A stretch of 64,000 bases of DNA from Bradyrhizobium sp. SK17. Its GTDB lineage: Bacteria; Pseudomonadota; Alphaproteobacteria; Rhizobiales; Xanthobacteraceae. The stretch lies in assembly GCF_002831585.1 (NCBI RefSeq), contig NZ_CP025113.1, forward strand, positions 806,001-870,000, given 5' to 3'. Both the position numbers and the translations under genes were made by a program. This document shows, piece by piece, positions 43,184-52,320 of this stretch (positions are counted from its first letter, which is position 1; each line of letters begins with the position of its first letter). The notes under the pieces were generated by a model. It made no database searches, had not been told where the DNA came from, and saw only the letters and a list, made by a program, of their open reading frames with translations.

Positions 43184-44341
43184 TGTCCCGGCGAAGGCCG
43201 GGACCCATAACCACAGGGTAGCGTTGTTCGAGCGCGCTGTGGCCCCAGCCGCTTCCAACAATCACCTTCGGTGATAAGGGTTCCCTGAGTTCACAAACGA
43301 AGTGCAACACTTCCATCTGGAGGTGTTGCCATGGGGCGGACTTACAAGCAGCTCTGCCTGGAGGAGCGATGCGAGATTGCCAGGCTTTCGGCCGGTGGTA
43401 GCTCGATCCGGCAAATCGCGGCAGCTTTGGATCGCCCGCCATCAACGATCTCTCGGGAGCTGAACCGCAATTCTGGCGTTCAGGTCGGTTACAAGCCCAG
43501 CTATGCCCAGCAACAGATGCGAGCGCGGCGCTGGACGGGCTCTCGCCTCGAACGAGAGCCCGGCCTGCGCCGCGCGGTGTTGGAACGTCTTGGTCGGGGC
43601 TGGTCGCCCGAGCAGGTCGCCGGCCGGCTGGCGCGTGAGCACGGCCGCAGGGTGATCTCCTATGAGAGCATCTACCGCTTCATCTATGCCCAGCTCACCC
43701 GCACCTCGGACTTCAGCTGGCGACGCTATTTGCCGCGCGGCAAGAGCAAGCGCGGTCGTCGCGGCAAGCGGGGCGGCAGTCCCGCAAGCTTCATCGAAGG
43801 CCGTGTTTCGCTGGATCAGCGTCCCATCGAGGTCGCCGATCGCAAGACCCCGGGCCATTGGGAGGCCGACCTCATGATGTTCTCCAAATACGGTCAGCAG
43901 ATCTTGGCCGTGCATGAGCGCACCTCCCGCCTGTTGCTCGGCGTCCCCCTCGCAAGCAAGCTCGCCTCCGGCGTCGCCCACCATCTCGTGCGCCTGTTCG
44001 AGGTCCTGCCACAACCGATCCGCCGGACCGTCACCTTCGACAACGGCACCGAGTTCGCAGCTCACCTTTCCTTGCAAAGCCTCTTGATCAAGACGTTCTT
44101 CTGCGATCCCCACGCCCCCTGGCAGAAAGGTGGCATCGAGAACGCCATCGGCCGCATGCGCCGCTTCATCCCACGCAACACCGACCTTGAGAAGCTGCCG
44201 ACCCGCCGCCTTCGCAAGTCCATCGCCGCCTACAACAACACCCGCGCAAATGCCTTGACTTCAAGACCCCGACAGAGGTCTTTGCTGCTCAAGTGTTGCA
44301 CTTCGAGTGTGAATCCACCTTCCGGCCTTCGCCGGGACGAC
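43184..44341. repeat. Palindromic intergenic repeat split by IS30 insertion
   Basis: The left arm at 43184-43204 (TGTCCCGGCG then AAGGCCGGGAC) and the right arm at 44321-44341 (TCCGGCCTTC then GCCGGGACGAC) are reverse complements with one difference. Such arms usually lie about 100-150 bases apart in one element; here an IS30 copy lies between them. Confidence 0.7.
43290..44313 (+). mobile_element. IS30-family insertion sequence
   Basis: The element is 1,024 bases long with inverted terminal repeats of 23 bases: TTCACA, two differing bases, then CGAAGTGCAACACTT, found at 43290-43312 and in reverse complement at 44291-44313. It encodes one transposase. No target duplication is evident at the outer ends (GAG on the left, TCC on the right), so one flank may have changed or the duplication is very short. 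Its flanks are halves of a palindromic intergenic repeat. Confidence 0.85.
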
Positions 44342-44419
44342 GGGTGGAGAAGCTTGGCGCCCTACTTCGCCTTCTCCTTGAGGAAGGCGATGATGTCGGC
44401 GCGGTCCTTCGGATCCTGA
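43331..44419 (+). pseudogene. IS30-family transposase, frameshifted near C-terminus
   Basis: The frame has an N-terminal helix-turn-helix (SIRQIAAALDRPPSTISREL) and a DDE catalytic domain: KTPGHWEADLMMF with the first Asp, TVTFDNGTEFAAH with the second, and WQKGGIENAIGRMRRFIPR with the Glu. After AAYNNT the family end (PRKCL, DFKTP, EVFAAQVLHFE) appears in the next frame, so one base is missing at about 44239-44243. The current frame reads out of the element to 44419, antisense to the cytochrome gene. Only about the last 25 native residues are affected, so activity may or may not be lost. Confidence 0.85.
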
Positions 44420-44763
44420 ACCTCGTAGAACATCTTGGTGCCCGGCACCATCGCGTCCGGACCGGAGAGCCATTTGTCGAGATTGGCCTCGGTCCACACG
44501 ATCTTCGAGTTCTTCAGCGCCGGCGAGTAATTGTAGCCCGCGACGGTCCCGGCAACGCGGCCCACGACGCCCTTGTGCATCGGGCCGACATCGTTCTTCT
44601 CGATCGAATGGCAATCGCCGCAGCCCTGGTACAGCGTGGCGCCGCGCACCGGATCGCCCGCCGCGCGGGCGCCGTTCAACGAAAGCAGGATCGCGATGGC
44701 CGCCATCGCGGCGATTTTGGCGTGCCGCAGCGCCGGCACGCCCGCGATCGAACGAATGGTCAT
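44362..44763 (-). CDS. Class I c-type cytochrome
   Basis: This 133-residue protein has a signal peptide ending near ARA (residue 34) and a haem site CGDCH at residues 48-52. The axial methionine is probably M111 in PGTKMFYE. The C-terminal helix DPKDRADIIAFLKEK is typical of cytochrome c2/c552 types. It is a soluble or loosely bound periplasmic electron carrier. AGGAG lies nine bases before the ATG at 44763. The IS30 element lies directly downstream, so readthrough transcripts may have been changed by the insertion. Confidence 0.92.
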   Translation of the reverse strand: MTIRSIAGVPALRHAKIAAMAAIAILLSLNGARAAGDPVRGATLYQGCGDCHSIEKNDVGPMHKGVVGRVAGTVAGYNYSPALKNSKIVWTEANLDKWLSGPDAMVPGTKMFYEVQDPKDRADIIAFLKEKAK

Positions 44764-44931
44764 TGCAGTGGTCTCCTGTTTGCCACGACGACAGGAGCAG
44801 CCACACCACCATTCTATTCCTCGACATGCCGCACACCCTCGCTTGAGGGAGATTTTTGAAGCCGCCAGGAATATCCGCGCGCCACCGGCAATCTCACTCG
44901 GAAGCTGCCACCTCCGCAGCGGCGCCGCGCT

Positions 44932-45756
44932 ATGGGAGCATCCCCAGTGTTTCGCAATCGGTTCGGCGCCGTCGCTCGACTTGCCGGATGCGCGTGCATG
45001 CTTGCTGCGTTCACCGCCGCAGCAGCCACCGCCGCGCGCGCGGACGGCTGTCCAAAGCCGGGCGACGACATTGCGACCGACCGGCCCGACGTCACCAATT
45101 CGAGCATCGTCGTGCCGGTCGGGAGCTTGCAGAACGAGAACGGCAGCAACCTGACCGGACGCGACGGCGGCCGCAGCATCGACGGCAGCAACAGCCGCTG
45201 GCGGCTCGGCATCGCGCCCTGCCTCGAGGTGCTGGTCGACTTGCCGAGCTATCTCGGAACAATGAGATCGCCCGGTCCATCCGGCTTTTCCGACGTCGCG
45301 CCCGGCATCAAATGGCAGATCAGCCCAGTGCCGGGGAAGATCGACCTCTCGCTCGCGGCCGGCGTCGCACTGCCGACCGGCGCGGTCGACGTCGCCGGGC
45401 GCGGCACGCAGCCCTATATCCAACTGCCATGGTCATGGGAGCTGCATGACGGCTGGGGCGTCAGCGGCATGTTCACGGAATTCTTTCGCCCCTCCGAGCT
45501 GACCGGCCGGCAGATGTCGGAAGCGACCTTCGTGATCGAGAAGAAACTGACCGCGCGGATCAGCGTCTTCACCGAATATGTCGGCGACTATCCCGACGGC
45601 GCGCGGCCGACCCAGCTGATCAATTCCGGCGGCATGGTTCAGATCACGCCGACCCAGCAGGTCGACCTCCATGTCGCCTTCGGGCTCAACCGCAACTCGC
45701 CGAACACCATCGTCGGCCTGGGCTATTCGTTCCGCGTCGACGGACTGTTCCGCTAG
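44932..45756 (+). CDS. Outer-membrane transporter-like protein (phenol MetA pathway family)
   Basis: This 274-residue protein has a signal peptide (cleavage near ARADG, residue 38) and an all-beta body with alternating polar and hydrophobic strands. The entry motif TDRPDVTNSSIVVPVGSLQN, and later LSLAAGVALPTG and HVAFGLNRNSPNTIVGLGYS with a final aromatic-rich strand, fit the MetA-pathway transporter family (PF13557), predicted beta-barrels of unknown cargo. It is divergent from the cytochrome c gene and convergent, with one base between, on the MFS gene. Confidence 0.82.
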   Translation: MGASPVFRNRFGAVARLAGCACMLAAFTAAAATAARADGCPKPGDDIATDRPDVTNSSIVVPVGSLQNENGSNLTGRDGGRSIDGSNSRWRLGIAPCLEVLVDLPSYLGTMRSPGPSGFSDVAPGIKWQISPVPGKIDLSLAAGVALPTGAVDVAGRGTQPYIQLPWSWELHDGWGVSGMFTEFFRPSELTGRQMSEATFVIEKKLTARISVFTEYVGDYPDGARPTQLINSGGMVQITPTQQVDLHVAFGLNRNSPNTIVGLGYSFRVDGLFR

Positions 45757-45757
45757 C

Positions 45758-47104
45758 TCAACCCTCGGCTTCGCGCAGGCCGCTCAGCCAAAGCGCCAGC
45801 AGCGTCCACACCGCGCCCGACAACAGATACGCGCCGGCCGAGATCAGGCCGAAATGCGTGGCCAGCAGCAGCGCGGCCAGCGGCGCGAAGCCGGCGCCGA
45901 ACAGCCAGGCGAAATCCGAGGTCAGCGCCGAGGCCGTGTAGCGATAGGTCGATGCGAAGCTGGAGGCGATCGCGCCCGACGACTGGCCGAACGACAGGCC
46001 GAGCAGCACGAAGCCGAGCACCATGTACACGGTTTCGCCGAACGCGCCGGCATCGAGCAACTGCGGGGCAAAGCCGCTATAGACCGCGATCGCGACCGCC
46101 GAGCCCAGCAGCAGCGGCTTGCGCCCGACGCGGTCGGCGATCATGCCGGAGGCGATGATCGCGACGACGCCGACCATGGCGCCGATCATCTCGATGATCA
46201 GGAAGCGTACCGGGCTTTCCCTGGTGAACAGGAACACCCAGGACAGCGGAAACACCGTGACCATGTGGAACAGGGCGAAGCTCGCCAGCGGCGCGAAGGC
46301 GCCGAGCAGGATGTGGCGGCCTTCCTGCGCGACGGTCTCGCCGACCGGCGCCGGCTCCAGGTCGCGGCTCTCGAACAGCTCGGAATATTCGTCGGTCGCC
46401 ACCATGCGCAGCCGCGCGAACAGCGCCACCACGTTGATGGCGAAGGCGACGAAGAACGGATAGCGCCAGCCCCAGTCGAAGAAATCATCGGCCGAGAGAT
46501 TGCCGGCGAAGAAGGCGAACAGCGCGCTCGCCACGATCAGCCCGAGCGGCGCGCCGAGCTGCGGCACCATCGCATACCAGCCACGGCGATTTGCCGGCGC
46601 GTTCATCGCAAGCAGCGAGGCGAGCCCGTCCCATGCGCCGCCCCAGGCGATGCCTTGCAGGACGCGCGCGGCGGCCAAAAGCCAGATCGCGGCGACACCG
46701 ATCGTGTCGTAGCCGGGCAGGAAGGCGATCGCCACCGTCGAGGTGCCGAGCAGGAACAGCGCGATGACGAGCTTGGCGCCCTTGCCGTGGCGGCGGTCGA
46801 CCGCCATGAAGATCACGGTGCCGAGCGGCCGCGCGGCGAACGCCAGTGCGAAGATGCCGAACGAATAGAGCGTGCCGGTCAGCTCGTTGACGAACGGGAA
46901 CACCAGCTTCGGGAACACGATCACCGAGGCGATGGCATAGACGAAGAAGTCGAAGAATTCCGAGGTCCGTCCGATGATGACGCCGATGGCGATCTCGCCG
47001 GGTTTCGCCTGCCCGTGACCTGATGCCGTCGGGGTGCCGTGAGCCATTGCTGGGGCCTGTGCCATCGCCGGAGAACCGTCCTTTGGAGCATAATCCGGGA
47101 ACAT
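45758..47104 (-). CDS. MFS transporter, metabolite:H+ symporter (MHS) type
   Basis: This 448-residue protein has twelve predicted membrane helices. The opening GEIAIGVIIGRTSEFFDFFV and AFAARPLGTVIFMAVDRRHG loop (the family RPxG...D(R/K)xGRR motif region) and a second ASGMIADRVGRKPLLLGS loop place it in the MHS branch of the major facilitator family, which imports organic acids or osmolytes with protons. The substrate cannot be told. The start is not certain; the ATGs at 47104 and 47065 are both possible. It is divergent from cyoA, sharing a promoter region that has a perfect 11-bp inverted repeat. Confidence 0.85.
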   Translation of the reverse strand: MFPDYAPKDGSPAMAQAPAMAHGTPTASGHGQAKPGEIAIGVIIGRTSEFFDFFVYAIASVIVFPKLVFPFVNELTGTLYSFGIFALAFAARPLGTVIFMAVDRRHGKGAKLVIALFLLGTSTVAIAFLPGYDTIGVAAIWLLAAARVLQGIAWGGAWDGLASLLAMNAPANRRGWYAMVPQLGAPLGLIVASALFAFFAGNLSADDFFDWGWRYPFFVAFAINVVALFARLRMVATDEYSELFESRDLEPAPVGETVAQEGRHILLGAFAPLASFALFHMVTVFPLSWVFLFTRESPVRFLIIEMIGAMVGVVAIIASGMIADRVGRKPLLLGSAVAIAVYSGFAPQLLDAGAFGETVYMVLGFVLLGLSFGQSSGAIASSFASTYRYTASALTSDFAWLFGAGFAPLAALLLATHFGLISAGAYLLSGAVWTLLALWLSGLREAEG

Positions 47105-47207
47105 GGAAACTGGTTTTCCGGCCGGATGTTGCTCAAGCAAGAGATGCGTCCACGGGCGCTTTGCCACGCGGTCCACCTCACTTTCTGAGCTTCTATCCCG
47201 CAGTGCA

Positions 47208-47230
47208 ACATTGGACAAATTGTCCAATGT
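47208..47230. promoter_or_regulatory. 23-bp palindromic operator upstream of cyoABCD
   Basis: ACATTGGACAA-A-TTGTCCAATGT is a perfect 11-bp inverted repeat with a one-base centre, 62 bases before the cyoA start and about 100 bases before the divergent MFS start. Its form suits a dimeric repressor of the TetR, MarR or Rrf2 kind. It is not an FNR box (TTGAT-N4-ATCAA). Confidence 0.78.
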
Positions 47231-47291
47231 CAACTTTGCTGCATCGCAGCTACCCGTTGGCCGAAATCATAAAATTCCAGTGGGGTGAGCC

Positions 47292-48458
47292 GTGCGCGCC
47301 TTGAAATTATTGGCCTTATTGCCCTTCGCGGCGCTCCTTGGCGGGTGCGATTTCGTCGTCCTGGCGCCCGCCGGCGACGTCGCCGTCCAGCAGCGCGACC
47401 TCGTCGTGATCTCCACCGTCCTGATGCTGATCATCGTGCTCCCGGTGATGGCGCTGACCGTGTTCTTTGCCTGGCGCTACCGCCAGTCCAACACCGCGGC
47501 ACCTTACGAGCCGGAGTGGGATCACTCCACCCAGCTCGAGCTGGTGATCTGGTCGGCGCCGCTGCTGATCATCATCTGCCTCGGCGCGTTGACCTGGATG
47601 GGCACGCATCTGCTCGATCCCTACCGCTCGCTCGGCCGCATCGCCGCGAACAAGCCGATCGAGAGCAAGGACGCCCCGCTCAATGTCGAGGTGGTCGCGC
47701 TCGACTGGAAGTGGCTGTTCATCTACCCGGATTACGGCGTTGCCGCCGTCAACGAGCTCGCCGCTCCCGTCGATCGCCCGATCCGCTTCCGCATCACGGC
47801 CTCGTCCGTGATGAACTCGTTCTACATCCCCGCCCTTGCCGGCCAGATCTACGCCATGCCCGGCATGGAGACCAAGCTGCACGCGGTCGCCAACAAGGAA
47901 GGCACCTTCCGCGGCTTCTCCGCCAATTACAGCGGCGCCGGCTTCTCCGGCATGCACTTCGAGTTCAAGAGCCTGTCGGCCACAGGCTTCGACAAATGGA
48001 TCGCCAACACCAAGGCCAGTTCCAACATGCTCGGCCGCAGCGACTATCTCCAGCTCGAGCGCCCGAGCCAGGACGATCCGGTGCGGCTCTACGGCACCGT
48101 GGATCGCGATCTCTACAAGGCGATCCTCAACATGTGCGTCGAGCCCGGCAAGATGTGCATGAGCGAGATGATGGCGATCGACGCCAAGGGCGGCCTGGGG
48201 CGCGAGGGCCTCAACAACACGCTGCCGCTCACCTACGACAAATACGCCCGCCGCGGCGCACCGCTCGGCACCGGACCGACTTTCGTCGCCGGCATCTGCT
48301 CGATGGACGAGATCAAGGACGCGCCGTCGCGCGAGGTCACCGCGCCGCTCGACCTGACGCCGCTGCGCGGCTTCGGGCTGAAGCGCCCGCCGTTCTCGCC
48401 GGCGCATCCGTCATCGACCTCTTTGCTGCTCGGCCAGCGTCCGAAATCAGAGTCCTGA
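47292..48458 (+). CDS. cyoA: Cytochrome bo3 ubiquinol oxidase subunit II
   Basis: This 388-residue subunit has a lipobox LLGGCDF near residue 19, two membrane helices ([20 protein letters not shown] and the [20 protein letters not shown] segment) and a periplasmic cupredoxin domain with [20 protein letters not shown] and [18 protein letters not shown]. The CuA ligands of cytochrome c oxidases are absent, as expected for a quinol oxidase. The GTG at 47292 follows a GGGTG site closely. It is the first gene of an operon with cyoB 10 bases downstream. Confidence 0.95.
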   Translation: MRALKLLALLPFAALLGGCDFVVLAPAGDVAVQQRDLVVISTVLMLIIVLPVMALTVFFAWRYRQSNTAAPYEPEWDHSTQLELVIWSAPLLIIICLGALTWMGTHLLDPYRSLGRIAANKPIESKDAPLNVEVVALDWKWLFIYPDYGVAAVNELAAPVDRPIRFRITASSVMNSFYIPALAGQIYAMPGMETKLHAVANKEGTFRGFSANYSGAGFSGMHFEFKSLSATGFDKWIANTKASSNMLGRSDYLQLERPSQDDPVRLYGTVDRDLYKAILNMCVEPGKMCMSEMMAIDAKGGLGREGLNNTLPLTYDKYARRGAPLGTGPTFVAGICSMDEIKDAPSREVTAPLDLTPLRGFGLKRPPFSPAHPSSTSLLLGQRPKSES

Positions 48459-48468
48459 GGAGGACCGC

Positions 48469-50472
48469 ATGAATCCCGATCTCGTCAAGATGATCTTCGG
48501 CCGCCTCAATCTGGAAGCGCTGCCGATCCACGAGCCGATCCTGGTCGGCACCTTCGCGGTGGTCGCGACCGGCGGCCTCGCGCTGTTCGCGCTCGTCACC
48601 TACTTCCGGCTCTGGGGCTATCTGTGGCGCGAGTGGTTCACCACCGTCGACCACAAGCGCATCGGCATCATGTACATGATCCTCGGCATCGTGATGCTGC
48701 TGCGCGGCTTCGCGGACGCGCTGATGATGCGCCTGCAGCAGGCGATCGCCTTCAACGGCTCCGACGGCTACCTGCCGGCCCATCACTACGACCAGGTCTT
48801 CACCGCCCACGGCGTGATCATGATCTTCTTCGTGGCGATGCCGCTGGTCACCGGCCTGATGAACTACGTGGTGCCGCTGCAAATCGGCGCCCGCGACGTC
48901 TCTTTCCCGTTCCTCAACAATTTCAGCTTCTGGATGACGGTCGGCGGCGCCGTGCTGGTGATGATGTCGCTGTTCGTCGGCGAGTTCGCCCGCACCGGCT
49001 GGCTCGCCTACCCGCCACTGTCGAACATCGGCTACAGTCCTGACGTCGGTGTCGACTATTACATATGGGGACTACAGGTCGCCGGCGTCGGCACGACGCT
49101 ATCGGGCATCAACCTGGTCTGCACCATCGTCAAGCTGCGCGCGCCGGGCATGACGATGATGAAGATGCCGGTGTTCACCTGGACCTCGCTCTGCACCAAC
49201 GTCCTGATCGTCGCTTCCTTCCCGGTCCTGACCGCGGTGCTGGCGCTGCTCTCGCTCGACCGTTACGTCGGCACCAATTTCTTCACGAACGACTTCGGCG
49301 GCAACCCGATGATGTACGTGAACCTGATCTGGATCTGGGGCCATCCCGAGGTCTACATCCTGGTGCTGCCGGCGTTCGGCATCTTCTCCGAGGTGACCGC
49401 GACGTTCTCCGGCAAGCGGCTGTTCGGCTACACCTCGATGGTCTACGCCACCGTCGTCATCACGATCCTCTCCTACCTGGTCTGGCTGCACCACTTCTTC
49501 ACGATGGGCTCCGGCGCCAGCGTAAACTCGTTCTTCGGCATCACCACCATGATCATCTCGATCCCGACGGGCGCGAAGATGTTCAACTGGCTGTTCACGA
49601 TGTATCGCGGCCGCATCCGCTTCGAGCTGCCGATGATGTGGACGGTGGCGTTCATGCTGACCTTCGTGATCGGCGGCATGACCGGCGTGCTGCTCGCGGT
49701 GCCGCCGGCCGATTTCGTGCTGCATAACAGCCTGTTCCTGATCGCGCATTTCCACAACGTGATCATCGGCGGCGTGCTGTTCGGCCTGTTCGCCGGCATC
49801 AACTACTGGTTCCCGAAGGCGTTCGGCTTCCGGCTCGATCCGTTCTGGGGCAAGCTGTCGTTCTGGTTCTGGGTCTCGGGCTTCTACTTCGCCTTCATGC
49901 CGCTCTACGTGCTCGGCCTGATGGGCGTGACGAGACGGCTCCGCGTGTTCGACGACCCCTCCTTGCAGATCTGGTTCGTGATCGCGGCCTTCGGCGCCTT
50001 CCTGATCCTGCTCGGCATCGGCGCGATGCTGGTGCAGTTCGCGGTCAGCATCCTCCGGCGCGAGCAGCTCAAGGACACCACCGGCGATCCCTGGAACGCA
50101 CGGACGCTGGAATGGGCGACCTCCTCGCCGCCACCGGACTACAACTTCGCCTTCACGCCCGTGGTCTATGACAACGACGCCTGGTGGGACATGAAGCGCC
50201 GCGGCTACAAGCGCCCGCTGACCGGCTTCAAGCCGATCCACATGCCCTCCAACACCGGCACCGGCATCATCCTCGCCGGCTTCGCGACGGTGATGGGATT
50301 TGCGCTGATCTGGTACATCTGGTGGCTCGCCGCCGTCAGCTTCGTTGCGCTGCTCGCGGTCGCGATCGGCCATACCTTCAACTATCACCGCGACTTCCAC
50401 ATCCCTGCGGATGAGGTGGTGCGGACCGAAGACGCGCGGACGCGTGTTCTCGCCGCGGGAGCCCAGACATGA
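48469..50472 (+). CDS. cyoB: Cytochrome bo3 ubiquinol oxidase subunit I
   Basis: This 667-residue haem-copper oxidase subunit oxidises ubiquinol and reduces oxygen while pumping protons. The CuB and haem sites are intact: [16 protein letters not shown] (His and cross-linked Tyr), WLHHFFTMG (two His) and [13 protein letters not shown] (haem His pair). About fifteen helices are expected, and the length equals that of E. coli CyoB. AGGAGG precedes the ATG. Its stop overlaps the cyoC start by four bases (ATGA), so translation is coupled. Confidence 0.97.
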   Translation: MNPDLVKMIFGRLNLEALPIHEPILVGTFAVVATGGLALFALVTYFRLWGYLWREWFTTVDHKRIGIMYMILGIVMLLRGFADALMMRLQQAIAFNGSDGYLPAHHYDQVFTAHGVIMIFFVAMPLVTGLMNYVVPLQIGARDVSFPFLNNFSFWMTVGGAVLVMMSLFVGEFARTGWLAYPPLSNIGYSPDVGVDYYIWGLQVAGVGTTLSGINLVCTIVKLRAPGMTMMKMPVFTWTSLCTNVLIVASFPVLTAVLALLSLDRYVGTNFFTNDFGGNPMMYVNLIWIWGHPEVYILVLPAFGIFSEVTATFSGKRLFGYTSMVYATVVITILSYLVWLHHFFTMGSGASVNSFFGITTMIISIPTGAKMFNWLFTMYRGRIRFELPMMWTVAFMLTFVIGGMTGVLLAVPPADFVLHNSLFLIAHFHNVIIGGVLFGLFAGINYWFPKAFGFRLDPFWGKLSFWFWVSGFYFAFMPLYVLGLMGVTRRLRVFDDPSLQIWFVIAAFGAFLILLGIGAMLVQFAVSILRREQLKDTTGDPWNARTLEWATSSPPPDYNFAFTPVVYDNDAWWDMKRRGYKRPLTGFKPIHMPSNTGTGIILAGFATVMGFALIWYIWWLAAVSFVALLAVAIGHTFNYHRDFHIPADEVVRTEDARTRVLAAGAQT

Positions 50473-51098
50473 GCGTAGCAACGATAACCACTCAGGATTC
50501 CGAGCCGGTCTTCCACGTCGTCGACGAGCACGATCATCCGGAAGGCGCCAGCACCATGCTGGGCTTCTGGATCTACCTGATGAGCGACTGCCTCATCTTC
50601 GCGATGCTGTTTGCGACCTATGGCGTGCTCGGCGGCAACTATGCCGCCGGTCCGGCGCCGAAGGACCTGTTCGACCTCAAGCTGGTCGCGCTCAACACCA
50701 CGATGCTGCTGCTCTCCTCGATCACCTATGGCTTCGCCATGCTGACGATGGAGAAGTCGAAGATCGGCCAGACCCAACTCTGGCTCGCGATCACCGGGCT
50801 GTTCGGCCTCGCCTTCCTCGGCATCGAGCTCACCGAGTTCGCCCACATGATCCATGAGGGCGCGACGCCGCAGCGCAGCGCCTTCCTGTCGTCGTTCTTC
50901 ACGCTGGTCGGCACCCACGGCCTGCACGTCACCTTCGGCCTGGTCTGGCTGGTGACGCTGATGGTGCAGACTGCGCGTTTCGGCCTGACCGAAGCCAACC
51001 GGCGCCGGCTGATGTGCCTGTCGATGTTCTGGCACTTCCTGGACGTGGTCTGGATCGGCGTCTTCACCTTCGTCTACCTGCTGGGAATGCTGCGATGA
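50469..51098 (+). CDS. cyoC: Cytochrome bo3 ubiquinol oxidase subunit III
   Basis: This 209-residue subunit has five membrane helices of the COX3 family: [72 protein letters not shown] and the final [20 protein letters not shown]. The conserved E and H residues (ELTEFx[15 protein letters not shown]) are in place. It overlaps both neighbours by four bases. Confidence 0.96.
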   Translation: MSVATITTQDSEPVFHVVDEHDHPEGASTMLGFWIYLMSDCLIFAMLFATYGVLGGNYAAGPAPKDLFDLKLVALNTTMLLLSSITYGFAMLTMEKSKIGQTQLWLAITGLFGLAFLGIELTEFAHMIHEGATPQRSAFLSSFFTLVGTHGLHVTFGLVWLVTLMVQTARFGLTEANRRRLMCLSMFWHFLDVVWIGVFTFVYLLGMLR

Positions 51099-51487
51099 CA
51101 ACAGAAGCCCGTACCCTCGAAGGCCATGGTGGCGGCCACGGCCATGACGACCACGGCGGCGCCGCGCACGGCTCGCTGAAGAGCTATCTGATCGGCTTCG
51201 GTCTCTCGGTCGTCCTCACCGCTATCCCGTTCTGGCTGGTGATGACCGGCGCGATCGCCGACAAGCAGGTCACCGCGCTGATCGTGCTGGTGCTCGCCGC
51301 GGTGCAGATCGTCGTGCACATGGTGTACTTCCTGCACATGAACACGCGGTCCGAGAACGGCTGGACCATGCTGGCGCTGATCTTCACCGTGATCATGGTG
51401 GTGATCGCGCTGACCGGCTCGCTGTGGGTCATGCATCACCTCAACGTCAACATGATGCCGATGCACGACATGAGCCAGATGCCGTGA
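51095..51487 (+). CDS. cyoD: Cytochrome bo3 ubiquinol oxidase subunit IV
   Basis: This 130-residue protein has a His/Gly-rich cytoplasmic leader (GHGGGHGHDDHGGAAHG) and three membrane helices, with SYLIGFGLSVVLTAIPFWLV, ALIVLVLAAVQIVVHMVYFL and a last VIMVVIALTGSLWVMHHL. This is the COX4/CyoD pattern used for assembly of subunit I. The extended histidine leader might bind metal, which is speculation. It overlaps cyoC by ATGA and its stop overlaps the next start. Confidence 0.95.
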   Translation: MTTEARTLEGHGGGHGHDDHGGAAHGSLKSYLIGFGLSVVLTAIPFWLVMTGAIADKQVTALIVLVLAAVQIVVHMVYFLHMNTRSENGWTMLALIFTVIMVVIALTGSLWVMHHLNVNMMPMHDMSQMP

Positions 51488-52320
51488 TGATGCGATCCGC
51501 CAGACCCTCGCTTGTGCTGCTCACGCTCGGCATGCTGGGCGTGGTACTGCTGAGCGCGCTCGGCGTCTGGCAGATCGAACGCAGGACCTGGAAGCTGGCG
51601 CTGATCGAGCGGGTCGAGCAGCGCATGCATGCCGTGCCGGTCGCGCCGCCGCCGCCATCGGCATGGCCGGCGGTCACCGCCGCGAGCGACGAGTACCGCC
51701 GCGTCACCCTGCGCGGCAGCTTCCTCGATGCCGACGAAACGCTGGTGCAAGCCGTCACGGCGGATGGTCCCGGCTTCTGGGTGCTGACCCCGCTGCAAGT
51801 CGCTGACGGAACCACGGTGCTGGTCAATCGCGGCTTTGTTCCGCCAGACAGGCGCGATCCCGCGACGCGGCGCGGCGGCGAGCCGCAGGGACCGGTCAGC
51901 GTCACCGGGCTGCTGCGGGTCTCGGAGCCGAACGGCGGCTTCTTGCGCAGCAATGACCCCGCGGCCGGACGCTGGTATTCCCGCGACGTCGCCGCGATCG
52001 CGGCAGTGCACGGATTGTCGAATGTGGCGCCGTTCTTCGTCGACGCCGATGCGACGCCAAATCCTGGCGGTTACCCGGTCGGCGGGCTCACGATCGTCCG
52101 GTTTCCGAACAACCACCTGATTTACGCGCTGACATGGTTCGCGCTGGCCCTTATGCTGGCGGGCGCGCTCCTGCGCGTCGCACGCGGCAGGGGCCGCGCC
52201 GGCGTCTCCGATCCAAGGTGGGACTCACGACGCGCCGCCGTGCGCCGCCTGATTGGCGCAGCCCGCAACCTGTCTCGCGACCCAGGCCCCGATGCTCGAG
52301 CGCACACCGGACCCGCATGA
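51487..52320 (+). CDS. SURF1 family oxidase assembly protein
   Basis: This 277-residue protein helps assemble haem-copper oxidases. It has an N-terminal helix (SLVLLTLGMLGVVLLSALGV with WQIERRTWK), the middle YRRVTLRGSFLDADETLVQA, FWVLTPLQVADGTTVLVNRG and FVPPDRR motifs, and a C-terminal helix after FPNNHLIYALTWFALALMLA. The last 45 residues are Arg/Pro-rich and overlap the start of the sensor kinase; the family usually ends just after the second helix. Its ATG overlaps the cyoD stop (TGATG), linking it to the quinol oxidase operon. Confidence 0.92.
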   Translation: MMRSARPSLVLLTLGMLGVVLLSALGVWQIERRTWKLALIERVEQRMHAVPVAPPPPSAWPAVTAASDEYRRVTLRGSFLDADETLVQAVTADGPGFWVLTPLQVADGTTVLVNRGFVPPDRRDPATRRGGEPQGPVSVTGLLRVSEPNGGFLRSNDPAAGRWYSRDVAAIAAVHGLSNVAPFFVDADATPNPGGYPVGGLTIVRFPNNHLIYALTWFALALMLAGALLRVARGRGRAGVSDPRWDSRRAAVRRLIGAARNLSRDPGPDARAHTGPA

